Shown: one piece after another, positions 1-11,287 of the stretch
Layout: every line of letters begins with the position of its first letter
Numbering within the stretch: position 1 is the first letter of the stretch
Origin: Aralia elata
Taxonomy: Eukaryota > Streptophyta > Magnoliopsida > Apiales > Araliaceae
Direction: 5' to 3'
Length of the DNA: 64,000 nt
Assembly: GCA_034770075.1 (NCBI GenBank)
Contig: CM068382.1
Span: 83,854,643 to 83,918,642, forward strand
Program-made: the position numbers and the translations under genes
The notes under the pieces: model-generated
The model's input: the letters and a program-made list of their open reading frames with translations, nothing else
The model's database searches: none
Told to the model about the DNA's origin: nothing

Positions 1-2
1 CA

Positions 3-503
3 TTGTATGATCATACCATAAAGTTGCAGGATAGAGTCAGAGAATTAGAGGGACTAGTAAATAGACGTCGGACTCTTATAGATCAGAAGAATGAGAAAAT
101 TGAGGATCTTGATATACGTCTTGGAGACATGGAGTGGAAGCTAGTTCAGGCAGAAAGTCAAAAGGAAGACCTATTAGCTGAGAATGAGAAGATGAAACTT
201 GAGATTTAGAAATTGAAGGACGACCTAAGTGAGGAGTAAGCGGAACATGCTAGAGCAGAGGATGCTTGGATGAACACCGATCGACGTGAAGAAATTTTCA
301 AAGAAGGCAAACGGGCAAAGAAGGCTAAGATTGAGAAGACAGACTACACCTTTCAGACAGCGATTGATAGGGCCCAGGATCGAGTTCTCCACTATCTAGT
401 TCAGTTTGAGGACTTGCCATGGTACATGTTGGATCGCAGGACGATGTTCCGTATCATGGAGGAAAAACGCAGGAAGGCGGTTCGACGCCTTAGTAGGCCG
501 TGA
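3..503 (+). pseudogene. Coiled-coil ORF upstream of gag
   Basis: One reading frame spans 3-503 and may begin left of the window. It is interrupted by stops TAG at 207-209 and TAA at 237-239. The first 70 residues are rich in Glu, Lys, Leu and Arg in heptad-like spacing (for example LQDRVRELEGLVN), which predicts a coiled coil. The last part is basic and ends RRLSRP. It lies between the expected 5' LTR and gag in the same orientation. I do not recognise the family. A gag-pol chromovirus normally has no ORF here, so it may be an acquired extra ORF or a separate structural protein. Both stops lie in an otherwise uninterrupted frame, which points to recent inactivation. Confidence 0.6.
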
Positions 504-790
504 TAGGAGACGTATTGAAGTATGTGTAAATATTTATGGTAGTTAATGATGTAAATTCCAGCGTGATTATACACAATGGAATATGACTATTTAATCCTAA
601 AGATTGTTTGATCTTGTGATAGTTGATGTAAATAGCATTGATAGGGCCCAGGATCTATGTTTAAGACTTTTGAATGAATGAAATATCAGTTTTATTTGAA
701 GATGTTATGTGTTAACCTGAATTGTTTGAGTTAAATGTTGAACACTTAAATTGAGTGATGATCTAATAAGCGCATATTCTTGAACAAAAA

Positions 791-1905
791 ATGCTACCGA
801 GACGCCAACCACGTCAACAAGCTCAGGAGAGCTCTACCAATAACAACAACGACGCTAATGCTAATCCTGTTCAGCAGTTGGTGAACTTTTTGGCTAGAGC
901 ACTTGCGAATCAGCCACAAGCTCCACCAGAGATGTCATTTAAAGACTTCAAAGCGGTAGGACCGCCAGAATTTAGGGGTTCCCTGAACCCAATCAAAGCC
1001 CAAGCCTGGGTGATGGAAATGGAGAAAGTATTTGACGTTGCTAGGGTTAGTGAGGATCAAAAGACTACCTTTGCAACGTTCATGCTTAAGTCAGAGGCCA
1101 GCTATTGGTGGCAAGCGAATAAGGTGCGAGGAGGTCAGGGTGTAATCGCGTGGGAGAGGTTTAAGGAGATGTTCTTTGAGATGCATTTTTTGACTAGCTC
1201 GCGAAATCAAATGGAGATTCAATTCCTGGAGCTGAAGTAGGGTACCATGACTGTACCGGAATACGCTGCGAAATTTAACGAGTTGGCTAGGTTCGCAACT
1301 TATCAGTGAACACCGATGAAAGGAATGCGAGGAGATTCGAACAGGGATTGAAGCCGTGGTTGTACAACAAGGTGTCAATGTTCCAATTGAACACTTTTGC
1401 CAGAGTTTTAGAGAAGGCGATTATCGCAGAAGGTGGGAGCGATGCTCTGACTAAGTATAACCAGGAGCAAAAGAAGAAGAAGGGTGAAAATGAGAATAAC
1501 AAAGCGAGTGGTAGTAACAGTGGTGGTCACAATCAGAAGAGGAAGTGGAATGATAATGGATCTGTTGAAAATCAACAGGGAGGTCATAAGAAGAAGGTGG
1601 AGGCGTGTGTTACATGCGGGAAGAATCATATAGGGATATGTTTGAAAGGGAAGAGGGTTTGCTACAATTGTGGTCAGGAAGGCCACATAGCGCTGAATTG
1701 TCCGAATCCAAAGAAGGGCGCTTGTTTCACTTGCGGATCAAAGGATCATCCGTCTAGGGATTGTCCCAAGAAAACAGTAGGAGGAGCAGGAACAGGAGGA
1801 AATAAGGGAAACAGTGGTGGTGGCACATTAACTATAACCGGATCGGCACCAACAAACCGACCTACCACCAAGACTTTCAACATGACCGTGCAAGATGTCG
1901 TGTAG
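791..1905 (+). pseudogene. gag: gag polyprotein (capsid and zinc knuckles)
   Basis: The ATG at 791 opens a Retrotrans_gag-type capsid domain (FKAVGPPEFRG, then AWVMEMEKVF and SYWWQANKVR). This frame meets a TAG at 1238-1240. Near 1306 the reading shifts by one base, consistent with one lost G, and continues as NARRFEQGLKPWLYNKV. The C-terminal half is Lys/Asn/Gly rich and has CCHC-type knuckles around 1609-1770, the clearest being CYNCGQEGHIALNC. Gag packages the element RNA into virus-like particles. It ends at TAG 1903-1905, a likely former Gln codon, after which the same frame continues into protease. The defects rule out a functional product. Confidence 0.88.
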
Positions 1906-2307
1906 TCTCGCGATGTGGTGTCAGGTATCATTCCGATCAATAATATAGATGCTTATGTATTGTTTGATTCGGATGCTACTTGTTCATTTATATCCAATGA
2001 CTTTGCTAAGAACTTAGAATTGCCTAGGGAGGAATTAGATTACCCTCTGAACATAGAAATTGCGAATAGGGAAGTAATTCCTGTTAGGTACGTACACAAG
2101 AACTGTAGAGTAGACATTAAAGGGAACGTGATGACTGTAGATCTTATCCCAATCAAACTTGGAGAATTTGACGTTATTTTGGGTATGGATTGGCTATTCA
2201 ATTATGGAGCGATAATTGATTGCCAAAAGAAACGTATTAGCTTTTTGACTCCGTCAAAGGTAGTATTTTACGGCAGCAAGTCGCCTAGGTAAGCAAGTTG
2301 TCTGACG
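1906..2307 (+). pseudogene. Retroelement aspartic protease
   Basis: It follows gag in the same frame. The active-site region reads LFDSDATCSFIS, whereas this family normally has D-S-G-A; the glycine is replaced by Asp, which should abolish catalysis. The flap and C-terminal hydrophobic signature IKLGEFDVILGMDWL is present. The protease cleaves the Gag-Pol polyprotein during particle maturation. The frame stops at TAA 2290-2292 and resumes at once in RT. The family assignment is firm from both signatures. Confidence 0.85.
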
Positions 2308-3774
2308 ATGATGCAGGTCAGGAAGTTGTTGAGACAAGGCTGTGTGGGATACTTAGCCTACATAGTTGATACTCGAAAAGAGAGTCCGAAATTAGAAGAG
2401 ATACCTGTCGTAAGGGACTTTGTAGACGTCTTTCCAGACGATTTGCAAGGACTTCCACCAGATAGGAAAGTTGAGTTTGTAATCGATTTGGCGCCAGGAA
2501 CTGCCCCGATATCGAAAGCTCCGTACCGTATAACCCTAGTAGAGATGAAAGAATTGATGGTGCTCCTACAAGAACTTTTAGATAAGAAGTATATTCAGCC
2601 GAGCGTATCGTCGTGGGGAGTGCCGGTGTTGTTTGTTAAAAAGAATGACGGATCGATGCGACTTTGCATTGATTACAGAGAGTTGAACAAGGTCACGATT
2701 AAGAATAAATACCCGTTGCCAAGAATCGATGACTTGTTTGATCAATTGAAAGGAGCTAGATATTTCTCGAAGATAGATTTGAGGAGTGGGTATCATCAGT
2801 TGAAGGTAAGGAAGGAAGATGTACCGAAGACAGCGTTCAGGACTCGTTATGGTCACTATGAGTTTCTGGTGATGTCATTTGGTCTAACAAATGCTCCTGC
2901 AACATTCATGGACTTAATGAACAGGGTGTTTAAGCCGTTTTTGGACAAGTTTGTAGTAGTATTCATCGATGATATTTTAATTTACTCTAAAACCAAAGAA
3001 GAGCATGTAGAGCATTTAAAAGCGACATTAGAAGTGTTAAGAAGAGAGAAGTTATACGTTAAATTTTTAAAATGTGAATTCTGGATAGAGCGAGTGCAAT
3101 TTCTTGGACATGTGATTGACAAGGATGGGATTTCGGTGGATCCGTCAAAGGTTGAAGCAGTGCTCAACTGGGATCAGCCGAAAACACCATCAGAAGTAAG
3201 GAGTTTCCTCGGATTGGCAGGTTATTACATAAGATTTATTCAGGATTTTTCCAAAATTGCGACTCCGTTAATGAATTTAACTAGGAAGGCGGTGAAGTTC
3301 ATTTGGACGGAGAAGTGTGAGGAGAGTTTCCAAGAATTAAAGAAGAGGTTGAGTACGGCGCATGTGTTGTCTCTACCGGATAGCACAAGAAATTTTATGC
3401 TGTACAGTGATGCATCGCATAAAGGACTAGGCTGTGTGCTTATGCAAAACGGTAAGGTCATTGCATATGCGTCACAACAATTAAAGGACTATGAGAAGGG
3501 GTATCTTACCCATGATTTAGAATTGGCCACGGTAGTGTTTGCTTTGAAGATATGGAGGCACTATCTTTACGGGGAGAAGTGTGAAATATATACAGACCAC
3601 AAGAGTCTGAAATATATTTTTACACAGAAGGATCTGAACATGCGACAGAGGAGATGGTTGGAATTGATAAAGGATTACGACTGCGGAATTTTATACCACC
3701 CAGGTAAAGCGAACGTTGTGGTTGACGCCTTAAGTAGAAAGGGTCGGGAGAAATTATCTATAATTATCGCTTAA
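2308..3774 (+). pseudogene. Reverse transcriptase and RNase H
   Basis: This is the longest uninterrupted stretch of the element (488 codons). RT motifs occur in order: LCIDYRELNKVT, KIDLRSGYHQ, YGHYEFLVMSFGLTNAP and the catalytic FIDDILIYS near 2965. A connection region (FLGLAGYYIRFIQDFS) leads to RNase H with LYSDASHKGLGCVL, a Glu in the HDLELATVVFAL helix, and IYTDHKSLKYIF. This enzyme copies element RNA into DNA. It ends in TAA 3772-3774 after a DALSR motif; the same frame resumes in integrase. Catalytic residues look intact, so inactivation comes from flanking stops. Confidence 0.93.
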
Positions 3775-3792
3775 GAGGAGCTAATTACAACA

Positions 3793-5295
3793 ATGGCGAA
3801 ACTAGAGTTGGAGGTAAAATATCCGGAGGAGTCTGACAAAAAATTATTTCAATTGGGAATCGACCCAACTTTGGTGGATAAGGTTAAGGAAGCACAAATT
3901 CAGGACGAAGAATGTGATAAAATCAGGAAAAGAATATCTGGAGGGGATAAAGTGAAATTTAAAGCTGATAGCGAAGGAGTATTGAGATTCGAGGGAAGAA
4001 TTTGGGTTCCGCCAGTACAAGAGGTTAATGAGGAAATTTTGAGCGAGGCTCATAATTCTAGATATTCGATTCATCTAGGTAGTACGAAGATGCACCAAGA
4101 TCTCCGACAGCATTTTTGGTGGCCGAATATGAAGAGAGACATTGCCGATTGTGTAGCCAAGTGTTTGACATGTTAGAAAGTTAAAGCAAAACATTAGAGG
4201 CCAAGACTATTACAACCGTTAGAAATCCCAGAATGGAAATGGGAATATATCACAATGGATTTCGTAGTAGGTCTCCGGACGACTCAAAAAGGTTTCGACA
4301 CAGTATGGGTTATCGTAGATCGACTGACGAAATCGGCACATTTCTTACCCATCAAGATCAGATTCAACTTAGATCAGTTAGCGAAGTTATATGTAAAGGA
4401 GATTGTTTCGAGGCACGGTGTTCCAATATCTATTGTCTCAGATAGGGATCCGCGCTTCACATCGAACTTCTGGAAATGACTACAGGAATGCATGGGAACA
4501 TAGTTATGTATGAGTACGACATATCATCCACAGACAGAAGGACAGAGTGAAAGAACGATTTAAACATTGGAGGATATGTTATGAGCTTGCATCATGGATT
4601 TCAAAGGAAATTGGGATGACCATCTACCGTTGGTGGAATTTGCTTACAATAACAGTTACCATGCAAGTATTGGCATGCCGCCTTACGAAGCGTTGTATGA
4701 CAGAAAGTGCAGAACTCCATTATGTTGGGATGAAGTTGGCGAACGTCAATTGCTAGGACCAGAACTGGTACAACAGACCGCATAAATCGTCAAGGTAATC
4801 AGGGCAAGATTGATAGCAGCTCAGGATAGGCAGAAGAAATATGCCGACCAACATCGTAAGAATCGAGTGTTTGAGCCTGGTAGCTACGTTTTCTTAAAGG
4901 TATCTTCCTGGACAGGGAAGATTCGTTTTGGTAAGAAGGGAAAACTGAGCCCGAGGTTCATTGGACCCTTTGAAGTGTTACGAAGAGTTGGAGAGGTCGC
5001 GTATGAGGTAGCTTTACCTCCGGCGTTAGAACACATACACAATGTTTTTCATGTCTCGGTGTTACGACCATACAAACCCGACTACAAGCATGTTATAGAG
5101 TATGAACCCCTGCAAGTTGAAAAAGATTTATCTTACGAAGAAGAGCCTGTTTAGATAGTAGACAGAAAAGAGCAAGTGCTAAGAAATAAAATTATACCTT
5201 CTGTTAAGGTGATCTGGAGGAACCACAACGCTGAAGAAGCTACGTGGGAACTCGAAGATCAGATGATGAGAAATTATCCACAGCTATTTGCTTAG
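3793..5295 (+). pseudogene. Integrase with chromodomain-like C-terminus
   Basis: The H-H-C-C zinc module lies around 4045-4176 (HNSRYSIHLG then CVAKCLTC). The catalytic core has Asp in MDFVVGL, Asp in IVSDRDPRFTSNFW and Glu in TEGQSERT. The C-terminal SH3-like part reads GPFEVLRRVGEVAYEVALP and HNVFHVSVLRPY. The last 45 codons (VKVIWRNHN, ATWELEDQM) form a chromodomain-like end closing with TAG 5293-5295. In chromoviruses this domain directs insertion to heterochromatin. Stops at 4174, 4195, 4477, 4498, 4558, 4579, 4783 and 5152 break the frame; most are consistent with former Gln or Arg codons. Confidence 0.88.
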
Positions 5296-5309
5296 TCTAT
5301 GTATAGCGA

Positions 5310-5406
5310 TTCTGGGGGCAAAATCTTTGTAAGGGGGAGAGAATGTAACGGGACGAATTAATTGAGTCGTGATTCTGGGGCCAGAATCCTTTTAAGGGGG
5401 GAAAGA
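5310..5406 (+). promoter_or_regulatory. Duplicated polypurine tract upstream of the LTR
   Basis: Two similar blocks occur in tandem: GATTCTGGGGGCAAAATC with a purine tract AAGGGGGAGAGAATG near 5330, and GATTCTGGGGCCAGAATCC with AAGGGGGGAAAGATG near 5392. The second directly abuts the TG of the 3' LTR at 5407, so it is the working plus-strand primer site. The first is also followed by TGTAACGGGACG, an LTR-start-like sequence. This suggests an alternative or ancestral LTR junction. Confidence 0.6.
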
Positions 5407-8163
5407 TGTGAGAACGAGATTTTTGTAATGTTATTTAAATATTTATTAAATTAAATAAATATTTTCGATAATTTAATTATTGAATTAAATAATTAATTTA
5501 TGAATTTGTGGTAGATTAATTTAATTATATGTATTACATTAGTTAAATTGATGTGGAGAAATTTTATATTTAAAATATGTGTTTAATTGAGTTTATTTGA
5601 TTAAATTCATTATTTAAATAAGTATAATGTTATTTCTAATTAATTTAATATTAATTGGAGATTTAATAATTTGTCATTATTAATAAAGGAGAATTTTATT
5701 TATGTGACGATGTGATTTAATGTAGAATTATTCTATTTTATTCAAATGATTTAAATGGGATTATTTAATTAATTAAATATGTGACATGAACTATATTATA
5801 AGTAAATTATTAGAATAAATTAAAAAGGAGGAATAATGAGTAGCCAAATGAGACCTTAGTGTTGGTGCCAGTTATTAACTGACACCATGTTCTGCCATTT
5901 AATTTTCACGTATTATTATTATACGCGTCATTGTTCATCAGTTTCTAAAAGTTAATACATAGAGAAAAAGAGAGAGATTTGAGAGAATTAGAGAAGGGAA
6001 GAAGAAATTAGTTCATTTGTAGCTTAATCTAGACTACTAATCAAGGTAAATTCCTTAAATTCAAAATTTAACTTTATGTTCTTTTAAATCTTCTCCATGA
6101 ACGTACACTGAGTTCTCTGTAAATTGAATTCTATGGATGAATCTTTAAATAACTTGATGTTAGATGTTGGTAAGCATGTATATATGCATTTTATATAAAT
6201 TATATGTGATTTAGAGTAATTAAATCCATGAAATCATGTTTATATTAGAGTTCTGGAATTTATAGAGTAGTTATATACGAATATGGCTTAAATGTATGAA
6301 ATTGATACTTATTTTGCATGTTAATTAGTTAAATTGATGACAAATTATGTTTATGCATGTAAAGACGAAGAAAACAATAATTAAACGGATAGATTTGGTT
6401 AACAAACGAATTCACTGCGATTGATTTTGCTAACTGTATCAAAATATTAGTATAAAGTATGAACAGTGAAATTTTTAGCCTTTAATTAGTTGTTTAGATT
6501 GTCTGTGATGTTAAAATCACTGTGTATGTAATGGGTTTTGATTTCATAGCATATATAATGAATGAGTAGTAATTTAATCGGTGAATTGTGAAAAACTTTG
6601 GCCAAATTTGGTATTTTCTGTGTTCTTCGTAAACTGCAGAAGACTGATTTCGGGTCCACCGCCAGGGCGGTGGAATTACTCTTGAATTGCCGCCCCCGCA
6701 GTATAAAAGAACTAATTTGGTCGCTCCGGTGCCCAAAATAAACTGCAATTGTCGCCCCGACAGCCTTTTGTAAAGGAAACCACCGCCCCGGCGGTGGAAC
6801 AAAAAAAATGAGTAAAAAGAAGAGAGTAAAAATTTTCTTCTTTCCTTGTGATCATGTTATATTATCGTAGACATATCTAAAGCTTAGACTAATGTATGAA
6901 ATGAACATTAAGATACTGTGATGAGTGGTAAGCATATACCCATTGATTATCAGATATAAAATGAAATTGGATGAGAATGAATCCTAAAGTGTTTATAATA
7001 CTATAACTAATTATTGTTACTGCTTTATAAACGTAATGTATAGGTTGATTAAAGAACGTGAATTTTAATTTGTAATCTACGCACGAGGCAAGTTTACTAC
7101 TCCTAGTCTTTTTATTTCGTTGAAAGCAAGTATCTTATCCTTACTTACTACCTTGATTTCAATTACGCAAGTTCCTGAACTACATTTCTTTTACCATGCA
7201 AGCTTCATAATGCTATTACTTAATAGAGCAAACTCTTAATTCCATTTCATTCAATTTCATGGATTCAAATGAGATGTTTTAATTTCCTCTTTATAATGCT
7301 TCAGTTATACAGAATTTATTCAATTGTATTGCTTTGAGATTCAGTCTTTTGTTCTCGATTACCTTTCACATTAGATTATTGAACCTTGATTGACTAGCGA
7401 ACCCTTATTGATTCGACTAGTCCATAGTTGATGAGTGTTCTAAATTCTAAAAATGTTATTGAAGTAAATCCAAACCAAACTTCCTTTGGTGCGGATTCTG
7501 ATGTCAAACTGAGATAAACAACCCTTTTATAGGGGATTATTTTACGCATTAGCATTTAGATATTGTGCACATACATGGTACAAAGGGCTGATCCCCCTAA
7601 GTACGATAAGTAAGGTTCATATAGTCTTACGACTGTTAAAGGTTTAAAGTAGAAATACTTGATAACCTAGGACATAGTTCGTGGTCTTGTGACCCTCAGA
7701 TGTTCTTTTGATTCTTATATTCTAATCTTGATTCAAAAGTCGAGAATTCGATTATCCGATATCCATTGATTATTCATATGTTATTATTATTTTTGTTGTG
7801 TTACTTGCTGGGCAATTGTTGCTCACCCTTGCATAATCACATTGCAGCTAAAGTTGAAAGAACTGACGAGCCATCCACTAGTAAGGGCAAAGACAAAGCA
7901 AACAAGTGATGAAGACTTGTTATATTTGTTAAAATGATGTTTATGTAATAGACTTAATTTATGTTTCCGCATTGATGTTTTATTAAGGTTAGATGACCTG
8001 GGATTTATTTGTTAAAGATGTTGTAACCCTTTTATGGGAGATTTCTATTTTAGTTAAGAGTTTTCATTTATATTTGAGTGGGTAGTTAGATGTGGTGTGA
8101 TGTATTTGGATAGTGAACACCAAATCCTGAGGAAACGAAGTACCCAGATTTGGGGGTGTCACA
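5407..8163 (+). repeat. 3' LTR of the Tekay-like element (2757 bp)
   Basis: It begins TGTGAGAACG directly after the purine tract and ends GGGGGTGTCACA at 8163, after which Athila-type pol sequence starts. It is AT-rich and holds no credible protein gene. Inside are a 25-bp inverted repeat (5863-5887, TGGTGCCAGTTA against TAACTGACACCA), GC-rich palindromes at 6656-6797, and a TATAAAAG at 6702-6709. A possible splice donor lies at 6045/6046 and an acceptor at 7847/7848. Several blocks near its 3' end match the solo LTR at 26032-30081, so the two belong to related families. Confidence 0.85.
6656..6797 (+). repeat. CCACCGCC-GGCGGTGG palindromes in LTR
   Basis: Two 18-bp palindromes (6656-6673 with AG spacer, 6780-6797 with CC spacer) bracket two weaker GC-rich copies in an otherwise AT-rich LTR. 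A TATAAAAG lies between them at 6702-6709. The CpG sites are unusually well preserved for old LTR DNA. They could be protein-binding or hairpin-forming sites; the sequence shows no function directly. Confidence 0.6.
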
Positions 8164-10095
8164 AATTAGGAGTTTTCTTGGCTATGCAAGATTCTGCAAG
8201 CGATTCATCAAAGAATTTTTCAAAATCACAAAGCCTTTTTACAATCTTCTTGGGAAGGACGTGCCCTTCAACTTCGATAAGGCATGACTAGAGGCCTTTG
8301 AGGTGTTGAAAAAGAAGCTAATTGCTCTAGTGATAGTTGCTCCGAACTGGGATCTTCCGTTTGAGCTGATGTGCAATGCTAGTGACTTTGTGATTGGCGC
8401 AGCCTTAGGCCAACGTAAAGAGAAAATATTTTATGCCATTTATTATGCTAGCAAAACATTATCTGATGCACAGTTCAATTATACTACCACTGAGAAGGAA
8501 TTACTTATAATTGTTTATGCTTTCAATATATTCCATGCGTATCTCGTTGGTACGAAGGTAATTGTGTTCACAAATTACTTTGCCATCAAATATTTGATCT
8601 CGAAGAAGGATGCTAAGCCACGATTAATACGGTGGGTCCTTTTGGTTTAAGAATTTGATCTAGAAATTCGAGATAGGAAAGGGATAGAAAATTAGGTGGC
8701 AGACCATCTTTCCAGATTAGGGAATACCGAACAGCAAAAGGGAGATGGTACATTGATCAATGAATCCTTTCCAGATGAACAACTATTTTCAGTCACGAAG
8801 GAAGCACCATGGTATGCAAATTACGTGAACTATATTGTGAGGCACGTGCTTCCCCTTGACTCGAGCGATTAACAGCGAAAAAAGTTTTTGCATGATGTGA
8901 AGTATTATATGTGGGACGAACCCTTCTTATTCAAACAATGTGCGGATCAGATGCTGAGAAGGTGTGTGTGCCCCAGGAAGAGATCGAGAATATCTTCATC
9001 ATTGCCACTCATCAAATTATGGAGGACATTATGAGGGAGAGAGAACAACATCAAAATTCTTCAATCAAACTTCTATTGGCCAATTCTCTTCAAGGATGCT
9101 TAATTTTTCGTTTCAAGGTGCGACAGATGCCAACGAGTTGACAATATTTCCAAGCGACACGAAATGTCGCTCAACACTATTTTGGAGATTGAGATTTTTT
9201 ATGTTTGGGGCATTGATTTCATGGGCCCGTTCCCGTCATCATATAATAACCTGTATATACTAGTTGCAGTCGATTACATCTCGAAGTGGGTGGAAGCAGT
9301 TGCTTTGCCTACTAATGATTCTAAAGTGGTGTTAATTTTTCTCCGAAAGAATATTTTCACAAGGTTTGGCACACCAAGAGCGATCATTAGCGATGAAGGC
9401 ACTCATTTATGCAATAAACACTTCACAGCCCTTATCGCTAAATATGAGGTCTCCTATAAGATTAATACAGCTTATCACCCCAGACAAATGGTCAAGCCGA
9501 AGTTTCAAATAGAGAAGTAAAGAGAATATTAGAGAAAGTTGTGAATCCAAGCCGAAAAGATTGGTTAAAGAAGCTAGACGATGCTTTGTGGGCCTATCGA
9601 ACAGTGTACAAAACACCAATTGGGATGTCAACATATCGACTAATATATGGCAAGGCTTGTCACCTGTTGGTGGAATTGGAACATAGTGCATATTGGGCCA
9701 TCAGGAAACTCAATTTTGACTTGTATGCAACCAGTGAAAAGCGTCTCCTGCAACTGAACGACATGGATGAGTTTTGTCTCCAAGCATATGAGAATGCCAA
9801 GCTTTATAAAGAAAAAACTAAGCGGTGGCATGACAAGAAAATTATTGATTGAAAATTCGAGCTGGGCCAAGCTGTACTTCTTTTCAATTCAAGATTGAAG
9901 CTTTTTTCAGGAAAACTTAAATCGAGGTGGTCAGGACCCTTCACCATTACTCAAGTGTTCCCACATAGAGCCGTAGAAGTCGAAGAGGCCAACTCAAAGA
10001 GAACCTTCAAGGTTAACGAGCAAAGACTTAAGCACTATTGGGGCGACGACATCGATCGTCAAAAGATCTCAATCATCCTAGTCGACCTAGAATGA
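8164..10095 (+). pseudogene. pol fragment: RT end, RNase H, integrase
   Basis: It starts inside the RT connection region (FLGYARFCKRFIKEF), continues through RNase H (CNASDFVIGAALGQR, LSDAQFNYTTTEKELL) and a VADHLSRL motif near 8697. It then enters integrase: VWGIDFMGPFPSSYNNLYI (first catalytic Asp), AIISDEGTHLCNKHF (second Asp), and AYHPRQMVKPKFQ where the third acidic residue would be, which looks mutated. The C-terminal SRWSGPFTITQVFPH closes at 10095. Stops at 8286, 8648, 8693, 8870, 9518 and 9850 and frameshifts near 8960-9160 and 9500 make it dead. It is abruptly cut at 8164 by the Tekay-like insertion. Confidence 0.9.
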
Positions 10096-11287
10096 AACAG
10101 GGAGTAGTCAGACTGAAGACTATAACACAAACGCTAATTGTGAGGCAACCCAAATTTATTTTATTTTTGTTTTATTGCATTGTAGTTTTTAAGTAAAGTT
10201 ATTTGATAATATATTTTATTTTAATTTGTTATGTAAATGGTTTTTAGGCACCAAATAACGAAAAATATGAGAGCAAGCATAAGTGTCAAATTACAGCTTA
10301 GGCAACCAAGGCCATCATGTAGCAAGTTAGCGCCTTAGGGCGCATCAGCAGCAAAACCAGCAAGGGCGGGCATGCAAAGGTCTTACACTCGGCAAGCGCC
10401 TAGGTGCAGACAATGAGCGTCGAGGCGCGCGAGGGCGAGATCACTGACTACTGAGTGACAAGCTGCCAATGTCAAGCGCCGAAGTGTCAATAAGGACCAA
10501 AGATTCTGAATAGCACGCGTCGGGGTGCCATATTTAAGCGTCGAGGCACTGACCCGTCCCAAGTCTCTGACCATCAAGGGCCTTTACGCCACTATTGAGT
10601 GCCGCAACCCTGAACTTCACCAAGGTTTCTACAAACCAAGCACCTAGGCACCCATTTAGAGAGTTGTGATGCTGCGATCAGAACCAGAACATATAGGGCA
10701 CCAACGGGAATAATTGAGATACAATCATATTCCTGCTCTACTTTATGCACTAAAGTTCACTCTTCAATTCCAACTTTAACAAACCCTAATCCTACTTAAT
10801 CTTTAAATCACCAATACATATACACTTCCATCTTCACTTGTATCAACGAGCATCATTCTCAATCAAACAACTATGGTTTCATCGTCAACACCATCTAAAG
10901 CAATTATTTTTCATCTCCAAGTAAGGTATTATTAAGTTTTACTTGAAAGTGGATTAGTTTACTTGTGGGGTCAAATATTATATTAATTTGGTGAAGATTA
11001 CACATTTAACTTCTTAAAGTTTTGGTGGTTCTTGGAAGTAGGGCTAGAATTGTTGAAAAATTGGGTATTACATATTAACTGTTTAATAGATTGCTTGAGT
11101 GGTGAGAAGTATTATTGGTTAGCTTGTGTCTTAGTTGGAATTGGGTCTGTGATTCTTTGTTAGATTATTGTGCATACTTTCTTCATCATATCATCTAAGC
11201 ATCAAAGGGTGAGAGTTTAAAATCGTCCAAATCCTATGATAAAAAGAGGTTTGTGAGTGAAAGGCGTCCGAAAGGTTTCACACTATA
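10096..11287 (+). other. Non-coding spacer with GCGCC-GGCGC repeats
   Basis: No gene is seen. The block 10316-10660 carries at least seven degenerate copies of a palindrome-like AGCGCCTAGGCGC motif (for example AAGCGCCTAGGTGC, GAGCGTCGAGGCGCG, AAGCGTCGAGGCACTG, AAGCACCTAGGCACC), roughly every 40-60 bp. Similar motifs recur in the same element's LTR at 13805-13910. The rest is AT-rich. Around 10140 a GAGGCAACCC string matches part of a hairpin kept in the related element at 59288-59305. Confidence 0.6.

Larger units (their letters stand above)
1..8163 (+). mobile_element. Tekay-like chromovirus (Ty3/gypsy), 5' end outside window
   Basis: The domain order is gag, protease, RT, RNase H, integrase and a chromodomain-like tail, followed by a purine tract and a long LTR. 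This is the layout of plant chromoviruses. The 5' LTR and primer-binding site lie left of the window. The 3' LTR ends in CA at 8163, and position 8164 is the middle of another element's RT gene, so this copy inserted into an older Athila-type element. The target duplication should be the 5 bp after 8163 (AATTA), but its partner is not visible. About a dozen in-frame stops and one frameshift make it non-autonomous. The Tekay assignment is inferred from domain order and LTR style. Confidence 0.88.
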
